Below the pieces are notes generated by a model. That model was not told where the DNA came from. It saw only the letters and a list, made by a program, of their open reading frames with translations, and ran no database searches. Of a stretch of 14,263 nt of DNA, positions 8,072-14,100 are shown piece by piece. The stretch comes from CALCEB01 sp035531475. Its GTDB lineage: Bacteria; Acidobacteriota; Terriglobia; UBA7540. The stretch's first letter is position 1, and each line of letters starts with the position of its first letter. The position numbers were made by a program, and so were the translations under genes. The stretch lies in NCBI GenBank assembly GCA_035531475.1, contig DATKST010000004.1, positions 1-14,263 on the forward strand, given 5' to 3'.

Positions 8072-8797
8072 CTAAGCGCGGGCCTGCAAATGTCCCTTCT
8101 CCGCAAACTTCCTACAGTTGCTTAGAAACAGCTCAAAAATCTTTCGTTGTTCAGGATGATCCGCAATTTCTTCGGGGTGCCATTGCACCGCCATCAGAAA
8201 AGGACCCTCAGCGGCCGCTTCCACCGCTTCCACCAGCCCATCTTCCGAATGGGCAACCACCTTCAGCCCGTGGCCCAGCTTGCGGATTGCCTGGTGATGG
8301 AGGCTATTCACCCGGCAGCTTCCCTTAAACGCTTCAGCCAATTTACTCTCGGGATCGGTCAAAGTGACGCGGTGCGTTGTGTCGGACCGGCTACCTGCCT
8401 GCTGGTGGTCCAGATCGAGCGCGGTCTCGCTCTTCAAATCCTGGTAAAGCGTTCCTCCCAAACGCACGTTAATCAACTGAATTCCGCGGCAAATGCCAAG
8501 TATCGGCTGGCGATGATGGCGCGCCCTGTCGAGGAGATTGAACTCGAAATCGTCGCGGGATCGATTCACCTGGACGCTCTTGAACTTCGACGTCTCACCG
8601 TAAGCACCGGGGTCCACATCCTCTCCGCCAGCGAAGAGAATTCCGTCGTAGGCTTCCAACTTCAAGCGCGGAGGAGCAGAAAAAGTTACAAACTCAATCT
8701 CTTCCGGGCTGGCTCCCGCCGCGACCAGTGCCGTGGCGTAAGGCGACTCGAGCCCACGTTCCATATCCTTGCTCTTGACCGAAATCAGAATTCTCAT
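8072..8797 (-). CDS. Class I glutamine-amidotransferase-like gamma-glutamyl hydrolase (peptidase C26 / PuuD-like)
   Basis: This cytoplasmic hydrolase belongs to the family that cleaves gamma-glutamyl amide bonds, as PuuD does for gamma-glutamyl-GABA in putrescine breakdown. The 241-residue product has the class I amidotransferase triad: nucleophile Cys103 in GICRGIQLIN, and His207 with Glu209 in QWHPEE. It also has the family motif ILFAGGEDVDPGAYGE (53-68) and NSLHHQAI (164-171). The ATG at 8797 has GAGGG about 6-7 bp upstream and begins the first beta strand (MRILISV). The gene lies between the enoyl-CoA hydratase and the oxygenase on the same strand. No other polyamine gene is visible, so the substrate is open. 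Confidence 0.88.
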   Translation of the reverse strand: MRILISVKSKDMERGLESPYATALVAAGASPEEIEFVTFSAPPRLKLEAYDGILFAGGEDVDPGAYGETSKFKSVQVNRSRDDFEFNLLDRARHHRQPILGICRGIQLINVRLGGTLYQDLKSETALDLDHQQAGSRSDTTHRVTLTDPESKLAEAFKGSCRVNSLHHQAIRKLGHGLKVVAHSEDGLVEAVEAAAEGPFLMAVQWHPEEIADHPEQRKIFELFLSNCRKFAEKGHLQARA

Positions 8798-8874
8798 GGG
8801 TGACCCTCAAATTTGCAGAGCCGGTCAAAGAATGCCGAAAGCCAGCAACCCCATGCTCAGGGAAAGCCCGGGGG

Positions 8875-9687
8875 TCATGTGGACTTGAAGTGCGGTGTCC
8901 TTTTTTCAACATAGGCCGCAAGGCCTTCCTTCGCATCTTCGCTCTTGAACAGGTGCTGCTGCAACTCGCGCTCCAAGGCAAGACCTTCGCTGAAGGGCAT
9001 TTCCATGCCGGAGCACACCGAGCGCTTGATGTAACCCACCGCGCGAGAAGCTCTCTGCGGCGGCAGGAATTGCCGGGCGTAAGCCACAACGTTTTCAAAA
9101 AAGCCGTCGCGCTCAAACCCCTGATTCACCAAACCCATTTCCTCCGCTTCTTCAAAGGACATGGTTCGCCCGGTGGCCATCAGCTCAATGGCCCGCGATT
9201 TCCCAATCAGCCGGGAGAGGCGTTGCGTGCCTCCCGTGCCGGGAAGGACTCCCAAGGCAACCTCCGGAAGACCGGTCTTTCCGGCATCCCGCCGCGCCAG
9301 GCGAATGTCCGCAGCCAGGGCGATTTCCAATCCGCCGCCGACCGTGTGGCCGTTGAGTGCGGCGATGACCAGCTTGGGAGTTTACTCCAGGCGGTTCAAA
9401 GTTTCGTTGGCGTGCAAACAGAAATAGTATTTGAACTCCGGCGTGACGCTTGCCAGCATTTTGATGTTGGCTGCGGCCGAGAAAAACTTCTCTCCAGCGC
9501 CCCGCAAGATGATGACGTGCGCGCTGTCATCCGTGCGAGCCTGCAAAATGGCGGAGTCCATTTGTTGCATCATCTCGTAGGTATAGGTATTAGCGGGCGG
9601 ATCGTTCATTTCAATCCAGGCAATACCTTCCTCAACGTTATAATTGATGAACGCCGGTTCAGCGGAAATCCCTGCGGTGGCCGCCAT
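8875..9687 (-). pseudogene. Enoyl-CoA hydratase/isomerase family gene interrupted by an in-frame TAA
   Basis: Crotonase-fold enzymes hydrate or isomerise CoA thioesters in beta-oxidation and aromatic-acid degradation. The start is ATG at 9687, with the strong site GAGGAGG (9695-9701) 7 bp before it. The coding frame runs 270 codons to TGA at 8875, normal for the family, but codon 102 (9384-9382) is TAA. The same frame continues across it with family sequence: NETLNRLE before, then TPKLVIAALNGHTVGGGLEIALAAD written as its two halves around Gly119. The position is expected to be Gln, so one C-to-T change explains it. Downstream are Glu121 (GGGLE) and Glu142 (GLPEVALG), the catalytic acids. Before the stop, the oxyanion-hole segment reads SAAANIK instead of the usual SAGADIK. 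The gene is broken unless the stop is an assembly error. Confidence 0.85.
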
Positions 9688-10121
9688 AATTTTCCCTCCT
9701 CGTGCTTCGCTGGAAATCTGTGAGTGCATCCCTCAGAAACGGGCCCCAACGCCCTTAAAATTGGGCAATCCCACGCCCGTATTCCTGACCCACCAGCGCG
9801 GCATTCTGGACCATGAGGCGAGAAAACACATCAAAAAGTCGTCCCTCACGCCAAGGCTCAAAGGCGTTAAATCGCAAAGCCCTCACCTCAACAAGCCAGC
9901 GCGGGTCAACCTCCGGCGGGCCGACTCTGAGCGCCACTACAGCCACTGTACCACGACTCTTCGATGGACAAACAACATGGACCGATGGGGATTACATCGT
10001 GGCTCTTCCGGCTTTTTAGTGGGCTGGTCCCGCTTCCCATGGCGTTGGCATGGGACCGAATGCTCCCACTCCGGTAATGGGTGAGTGTGGCTCTTGGCGC
10101 GGCGTGTTCACCTCGCCAACC

Positions 10122-10138
10122 GGCGGCATAAAGCCGCC
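10122..10138. repeat. Short palindrome GGCGGC-ATAAA-GCCGCC
   Basis: Perfect 6-bp arms surround a 5-bp loop in gene-free DNA. Similar GC-rich hairpins recur as REP-like units in many genomes, but only one copy is seen here. Confidence 0.35.
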
Positions 10139-10322
10139 CCACCATCCAAACTGACCCACACCCATTTCTGGCGCGAATCGGCGAAGAATGTTTACGATAT
10201 AGTGCGTTGGCCGCTTGCCCGGTCAAGCCAATTCTTGCTCCTGACTTCCCACTGCACACCAGGAATACGCACTAAATTAGGACGACGTCTACCAGCTCCG
10301 GGGCGGTTTTGAATTGCTGGAC

Positions 10323-10377
10323 GTAGGGGCGGGCCTTGTGCCCGCCCGAACGGGTACCCACAAGGGGTACCCCTACG
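10323..10377. repeat. Palindromic GTAGGGGCGGGCC-family repeat, copy 1
   Basis: The left arm starts GTAGGGGCGGGCCTTGTG (10323-10340) and is itself a hairpin (GGGC...GCCC). The right arm is the inverted, diverged relative ending GGGGTACCCCTACG (10364-10377). The ends GTAGGGG and CCCCTAC are perfect complements. The unit is REP/MITE-like. A second copy of the left-arm sequence occurs at 13099-13187. Confidence 0.8.
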
Positions 10378-10444
10378 ATTTTGGCGCGTGACGCATGCAC
10401 CAGAGAACGACGTCTGCGCCACCCGACGATTTTGGCGCGTGACG
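10375..10444. repeat. Direct repeat ACGATTTTGGCGCGTGACG, two copies
   Basis: The 19-bp sequence occurs exactly at 10375-10393 and 10426-10444, with 32 bp between them. The first copy touches the end of the palindromic repeat and the second touches the stop codon of the response regulator. This suggests two units of a tandem intergenic repeat, or a duplication flanking an insertion. Confidence 0.75.
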
Positions 10445-10447
10445 GCC

Positions 10448-11863
10448 TTATTCTTGGCCGTTAGGCACTGATGGAGTCTTGATGCCGAAGCGTTCCAGGC
10501 GGCGGTAGAGCGCACTGCGGCTGAGGCCGAGGGCATGAGCGGCGTGGCTGATGTTGCCCTGGAAGCGGGCCAGAGCTTTCTCCACCAGATACCGCTCAGC
10601 TTCGTCGAGGGGCAACTCGTCGAGCTTTGAAGGCGCGTCGCCGCGAGGACGCAAGGTGAGGTCCTGAGCGGTCACCGAAGGGCCTTGCGCCATCAGGACG
10701 GCGCGTTCCACGGTGTGGTTCAGCTCCCGCACGTTTCCTGGCCAAGCATATTCCTGAAGCGCCTTGGTTGCTGAGAAATCGAAGCCGATGATGGCCTTGC
10801 GGTATCGCCGGGTGTGCTGACTAAGAAACGTGGTGGCCAGCGGCAGGATGTCCGTCCGGCGTTCCCGAAGCGGGGGCAGGTGAATCTCCACGGTGTTCAG
10901 GCGGAAGAGTAAGTCCTCCCGGAAGCGCCCGGAAGCGGCTTCGGCACGCAACTCGGCGTTGGTGGCGGAGAGCACACGGACGTCCACCCGATAGGTCCGG
11001 GACGATCCGACGCGCTCAATTTCTCCGGTCTCGATGGCGCGCAGCAGCTTCGCCTGCTGGGCCAGCGGAACGTTGGCGATTTCATCCAGAAAGAGCGTGC
11101 CGCCCGAGGCCAGCTCGAAGCGGCCCACGCGGTCGGCGCGCGCATCGGTAAACGCGCCTTTCACGTGGCCGAAAAGCTCACTTTCAAACACGCCTTCCGA
11201 AAGCCCGCCGGAATTCACCGTGACCATGGCCTTCGCGGCGCGCGGCGAAAGCGCGTGAAGCGCGTTGGCCACCACTTCCTTGCCGGAACCGTGCTCGCCG
11301 GTGATGAGCACGTTGGCATCCGAAGGCCCGACCCGGGCCATCAAGTCCATGACCGGTTGCATGGCGGGCGACTTGGCGATCAGGGTCGGATTGGCGCTCG
11401 AACGGAGTAGGCGGTTTTCCGCCTCCAGCCGCTGGCCTTCGCGCAGGGCGCGGCTCAGCTCCACTTGCGTGCGCAGGATGGCGAGCAGCCGGGCATTTTC
11501 CCACGGCTTCTGGATGAAGTCGCGCGCGCCGCGCCGCATGGCCTCCACCGCCAACTCCACGCTGCCCCAGGCCGTCATCACCACCACCGGCAAGGTGCTA
11601 TCCAGCGCCTGCAGCCGGGCGAGCAGGTCCAGACCCTCCTGCCCGGAGGTTGTGTCGCGCGTATAGTTGAGGTCCACCAGCAATGCGTCAAAGTCCCGCG
11701 ACTCGACGGCCTTCAACACTTCGGCGGGTGAAGACGCTTCCTCCATCTTGTAACCTTCACCCTTCAGAAGCAGGTGAAGGGCTTCCAGCACATCGGGTTG
11801 GTCGTCAGCGATGAGGAGGCGGGATGGGCGCGTTGATTTTTCAGTCATCGAATTGGAGGTCAT
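10448..11863 (-). CDS. NtrC-family sigma-54-dependent response regulator
   Basis: This DNA-binding activator is switched on by phosphorylation from a sensor kinase and remodels sigma-54 RNA polymerase by ATP hydrolysis. The 471-residue product has three domains. The receiver (about 15-130) has Asp20/Asp21, phospho-acceptor Asp64, Thr97 and Lys119. The AAA+ core (about 160-395) has Walker A GEHGSGKE (189-196), Walker B LFLDE (257-261) and the arginine-finger region FREDLLFRL. A Fis-type helix-turn-helix lies at about 416-458. The sigma-54 contact loop reads GAFTDA (236-241) rather than GAFTGA. ATG 11863 is taken as the start, although ATG 11848 is equally possible and neither has a good Shine-Dalgarno sequence. 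The gene follows two ABC ATPase genes and is separated from them only by the S23 unit, which suggests it controls the transporter. No kinase gene is in the window. Confidence 0.93.
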   Translation of the reverse strand: MTSNSMTEKSTRPSRLLIADDQPDVLEALHLLLKGEGYKMEEASSPAEVLKAVESRDFDALLVDLNYTRDTTSGQEGLDLLARLQALDSTLPVVVMTAWGSVELAVEAMRRGARDFIQKPWENARLLAILRTQVELSRALREGQRLEAENRLLRSSANPTLIAKSPAMQPVMDLMARVGPSDANVLITGEHGSGKEVVANALHALSPRAAKAMVTVNSGGLSEGVFESELFGHVKGAFTDARADRVGRFELASGGTLFLDEIANVPLAQQAKLLRAIETGEIERVGSSRTYRVDVRVLSATNAELRAEAASGRFREDLLFRLNTVEIHLPPLRERRTDILPLATTFLSQHTRRYRKAIIGFDFSATKALQEYAWPGNVRELNHTVERAVLMAQGPSVTAQDLTLRPRGDAPSKLDELPLDEAERYLVEKALARFQGNISHAAHALGLSRSALYRRLERFGIKTPSVPNGQE

Positions 11864-12254
11864 TCCGGGTGTCAGGTGTTAGGGTCCGGGAATGGCGATA
11901 TTTCTTGAGTCCTTTTGATAACCCGGAGAGCCTTCGCCCCACCTCCGAGCTCAATTGCAACGCGCATTCCAGTTGTAGCGCCTCGAGATATCCAAGCCGG
12001 TTGGCAATCAGCAAGTGCGTTTCCAATTCCATGAGCGATCCATTCGCTAGCGAGAGGTGGTGTAGGTAGTCACCCAAGTGATCGCGTCCATGCCCCTCCG
12101 CGATGTTAGCAGGTATGGAACTGGCAGCCCTCTGAATTTGCGCTGAGAGGCCGTAGGTTTCACTCTTGGGAAGAAGATGTGTCAATTTATAACTCTCCAC
12201 GACAAGGTCCATGCCTTTTTGTCACACCCTCAAATCCCGGTAGCTCTTTACCAG
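11841..12254 (-). pseudogene. S23-type four-helix-bundle protein gene (23S rRNA intervening-sequence protein family), N-terminally interrupted
   Basis: Members of this small-protein family were first seen in 23S rRNA intervening sequences. They form oligomeric four-helix bundles, are related to the Avd protein of diversity-generating retroelements, and have no settled function. The 123 residues from ATG 12212 contain the hallmark YGLSAQIQRAASSIPANIAEG. Family members usually begin about 14 residues earlier with a R-D-L-x-V-W-Q-K motif. That motif is present in frame upstream (SYRDLRV-stop-QKGMDLV) with TGA (12224-12222) where TGG (Trp) belongs. The likely ancestral start is codon 12254-12252, now CTG, preceded 6 bp earlier by GGAG. 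Either a shortened protein starts at 12212 or the gene is dying. The 3' end overlaps the regulator start by 23 bp and its last codons are made of heptamer repeats. Confidence 0.82.
11866..11893 (+). repeat. Heptamer array, regulator-proximal arm (4 units)
   Basis: Four consecutive 7-bp words follow the pattern nRGGNNN, for example CAGGTGT at 11873-11879 and TAGGGTC at 11880-11886. They read on the + strand, opposite to the arm at 12284-12325. The GGTGTCAGGT core is shared with that arm. The array encodes the C-terminal codons of S23 and ends 2 bp from the ATG of the response regulator. Confidence 0.75.
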
Positions 12255-12283
12255 TATCGACTCCGCTCCATTTCCGGGTCTTT

Positions 12284-12325
12284 CTCCCTGTCGCCTAAAA
12301 CCTCGCACCTGGTACCTGACACCTG
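12284..12325 (-). repeat. Heptamer array, ATPase-proximal arm (6 units)
   Basis: Six 7-bp words read head to tail on the - strand. They start with CAGGTGT and CAGGTAC, continue with CAGGTGC and GAGGTTT, then decay to TAGGCGA and CAGGGAG. The consensus is CAGGTNN. The array begins 3 bp after the TAA of the second ABC ATPase gene. With the inverted arm at 11866-11893 it brackets the S23 gene. Confidence 0.82.
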
Positions 12326-12328
12326 TCC

Positions 12329-12988
12329 TTATGAAATCCACCCATCCACAATCCTCACAATCTTGCGCCCATAGGCCGCCCAAGTGTCGTTGTGCGTCAC
12401 TTGCACGATAGTTGTGCCCTCCGCATTGAGCTTCTTGAATAGCTCCATAATTTCCTTGCCTTGTTCGGAATGCAGATTGCCGGTTGGCTCATCGGCCAGA
12501 ATCAGCTTGGGACTGGCGATGACGGTGCGCGCCACCGCCACCAGTTGCTGCTGGCCGCCGGAAAGCTGGCTGGGGTAAAGATCTTTCTTGCCGACAATGT
12601 GGAAGCGGTCCAGGGTGTCCGCCACCAGTGCCTGCCGGTGGGAAGAGCGGATGTCGCGGTAGGAAAGCGGAATGTCCAGGTTTTCCGCCACGGTGAGGTT
12701 GTCCAACAAGTGATATTGCTGGAAGACAAAGCCAATGTACTTCTTGTTGACCTCCGCGCGTTTCCTGGGATTCAGATTGTGAATCGGATGATCGAGGAAA
12801 TAGAACTCGCCGGTCCAGGCGCCGTCCAACATGCCAAGAATGCTCAACAGCGTGGATTTGCCCGCGCCCGACGGACTCATGATGGTGAGGAAATCTCCCT
12901 CCTTGATCTCCAGGTTGATCCGCCGCAGCACGTAGTAGCGGGCCGGCCCGGCAGGATAGGATTTTTCAATATTCACCAACTCAATCAT
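12329..12988 (-). CDS. ABC transporter ATP-binding protein (MacB/LolD type)
   Basis: This is the nucleotide-binding subunit of an ABC transporter of the MacB/LolD-FtsE class, which drives mechanotransmission or efflux at the inner membrane. The 219-residue product carries Walker A SPSGAGKST (38-46), Q-loop FVFQQ (Gln90), signature LSGGQ (142-146), Walker B LILADE (162-167), D-loop TGNL and H-loop His199. Signature and D-loop are slightly unusual (QQQLVAVAR, NLHSEQ instead of NLDS). The ATG at 12988 is chosen because GGAG stands 6 bp before it. An in-frame ATG at 13000 has no such site. It follows a second ATPase gene on the same strand. No permease gene lies in the window. Confidence 0.93.
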   Translation of the reverse strand: MIELVNIEKSYPAGPARYYVLRRINLEIKEGDFLTIMSPSGAGKSTLLSILGMLDGAWTGEFYFLDHPIHNLNPRKRAEVNKKYIGFVFQQYHLLDNLTVAENLDIPLSYRDIRSSHRQALVADTLDRFHIVGKKDLYPSQLSGGQQQLVAVARTVIASPKLILADEPTGNLHSEQGKEIMELFKKLNAEGTTIVQVTHNDTWAAYGRKIVRIVDGWIS

Positions 12989-13057
12989 GCATCGCTCCAT
13001 GTTATTGCGGGTGATGCTGGGAATCAGGTTTGCATCCCAAGGGGTCCTGCTTCGCCT

Positions 13058-13075
13058 GACTCACTTCGATGAGTC
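13058..13075. repeat. Hairpin GACTCA-CTTCGA-TGAGTC between the two ABC ATPase genes
   Basis: Perfect 6-bp arms surround a loop containing TTCG, with a further CCTG/CAGG pairing just outside after a 3-nt bulge. It lies in the 195-bp gap between the ATPase genes and may attenuate or stabilise the transcript. Its role is unproven. Confidence 0.35.
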
Positions 13076-13098
13076 TATCAGGTTCTTCGGGTTGAGCC

Positions 13099-13187
13099 GT
13101 AGGGGCGGGCCTTGTGCCCGCCGCCGGGCAGGTGTAGCGGCAACCCCCTGGTCCCCGCCCGCGAGCGGGCACAAGGCCCGTCCCTAC
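13099..13187. repeat. Palindromic GTAGGGGCGGGCC-family repeat, copy 2
   Basis: The left arm starts GTAGGGGCGGGCCTTGTG (13099-13116). The right arm (13165-13187), read on the - strand, is GTAGGGACGGGCC followed by the same TTGTGCCCGC. A 42-bp GC-rich centre separates them. The right arm supplies the TAG stop codon (13186-13184) of the upstream ATPase gene. The family relationship to copy 1 (10323-10377) is clear from the near-identical left arms. Confidence 0.85.
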
Positions 13188-13918
13188 GCCATGCCCGCTA
13201 CGGACGGAGCCCCCGTTGCGGATTGCTCTTCACCTTCGTCCACGATGCGTCCGTCAAACAAGTTCACGGTGCGTTGGGCGTAGCGCGCAAAACGCGTGTC
13301 GTGCGTCACCATCACGATGGTTGAACCGGTGCGATGCAGTTCCCGGAGCAAATCCATCACCGCATCGCCATTCTTGGAATCGAGGTTGCCGGTCGGCTCA
13401 TCCGCCAGCAGCACTGCGGGCTCGCCCACCAGAGCGCGAGCCACGGCCACGCGCTGCTGTTGGCCTCCCGAAAGCTGGGAAGGATAATGCTTCACCCGGT
13501 GCGACATGCCCACGCGCTCCAGTGACTGCTGGACGCGCTGCTTGCGCTCCGTTGACGGCATGCCCCGGTAGGTGAGCGGCAGCTCGACGTTCTCGTAGAC
13601 GTTGAGATCGCCAATCAGGTTAAAACTCTGAAAGATGAATCCCACCTCGCGGTTGCGGATACGTGCCCGGTCGGAGAGGCCGAGATCCTCAACCGCGGTT
13701 TCATTCAACAGGTACTTGCCATCCGTGGGTGAATCGAGCAATCCCATGATGGAAAGCAAGGTCGATTTCCCACAGCCGGAAGGCCCGGCAATGGAGACAT
13801 ATTCACCTTTGTAAATTACCAGATGGACACCGGAAAGCGCATGGGTCTCCACTTCATCAGTGAAAAACACCTTGGTGACGCCCTCCATGCGGATCAGGCA
13901 TGGTCCATTGTTTTCCAT
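13184..13918 (-). CDS. ABC transporter ATP-binding protein (MacB/LolD type)
   Basis: This ATPase subunit of a MacB/LolD-class ABC exporter has 244 residues. It carries Walker A GPSGCGKST (45-53), Q-loop FIFQS (Gln97), signature LSGGQ (149-153), Walker B LLADE (170-174), D-loop TGNLDS and H-loop His206, so the catalytic set is complete and canonical. The ATG at 13918 has AAGGAG 6 bp upstream. The last residues, a low-complexity tail (EEQSATGAPSVAGMA), run into a palindromic repeat that provides the stop codon. The true C-terminus may therefore have been replaced. It is the first gene of the leftward set followed by another ATPase, S23 and the response regulator. Confidence 0.94.
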   Translation of the reverse strand: MENNGPCLIRMEGVTKVFFTDEVETHALSGVHLVIYKGEYVSIAGPSGCGKSTLLSIMGLLDSPTDGKYLLNETAVEDLGLSDRARIRNREVGFIFQSFNLIGDLNVYENVELPLTYRGMPSTERKQRVQQSLERVGMSHRVKHYPSQLSGGQQQRVAVARALVGEPAVLLADEPTGNLDSKNGDAVMDLLRELHRTGSTIVMVTHDTRFARYAQRTVNLFDGRIVDEGEEQSATGAPSVAGMA

Positions 13919-13961
13919 GATTTGCTCCTTAGTGAAAATTCCAAATTTGAAGTCAAAAAAA

Positions 13962-14100
13962 GCATTCAGCTTTCAGGTATCAGGTTCCAGGTGTCAGGTT
14001 CCAGGGGAAAAGCCATCAGCTTTCAGCCCTCAGCTATCAGTAAATCTTATTGCATTTGAATCTGGCTTTCTGAACGCTGATGGCTGAATGCTGAAAGCTT
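13962..14100. repeat. Large heptamer array with inverted arms, no ORF inside
   Basis: The + strand arm (13967-14044) consists of 7-bp words, mostly CAGGTNN and CAGCNNN (for example CAGGTAT, CAGGTTC, CAGCTTT, CAGCTAT), with one 8-bp slip at 14009-14016. After about 21 unrelated bases, the opposite arm (14066-14093) has four words of the complementary pattern NNNNCTG. Outer ends GCATTCAGC (13962-13970) and GCTGAATGC (14083-14091) are perfect inverses. The array sits 44 bp upstream of the first ATPase start codon. It uses the same word as the S23-flanking arms but encloses no gene. Confidence 0.82.

Larger units (their letters stand above)
9702..10447. other. Gene-poor 746-bp interval between two divergent-function gene groups
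   Basis: No frame here looks like a recognisable protein. The longest family-like stretch is about 80 codons open on the - strand (9755-10000 region, containing EGRLFDVFSRLMVQNAA). It has no ATG and begins just after a stop, so at best it is a decayed remnant. The interval contains small palindromes (CCCATG-N7-CATGGG near 10036-10054, and GGCGGC-ATAAA-GCCGCC at 10122-10138). Its right third is filled by a palindromic repeat and a direct repeat, listed separately. Promoters for the leftward enoyl-CoA hydratase gene should lie at its left edge. Confidence 0.5.

Noticed and set aside
8800..9723. Long + strand frame across the enoyl-CoA hydratase gene (307 codons)
   Set aside because: It is antisense to a clear crotonase-family gene with a strong Shine-Dalgarno site. 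It stays open only because of the codon use of the real gene.
10192..10536. - strand frame containing translated repeat sequence (114 codons)
   Set aside because: It runs through the palindromic and direct repeats and into the regulator in another frame. It is a typical spurious translation of intergenic repeats.
9382..12224. Genetic-code reassignment of TAA or TGA
   Set aside because: The interrupting stops differ (TAA for Gln, TGA for Trp), and both codons end other intact genes in the window.
11841..12254. Diversity-generating retroelement built around an Avd-like protein
   Set aside because: No reverse transcriptase, template repeat or variable repeat with adenine-specific differences is present.
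13967..14044. CRISPR array
   Set aside because: The repeated unit is only 7 bp, with no alternation of constant repeats and unique spacers. It also has an inverted partner arm.
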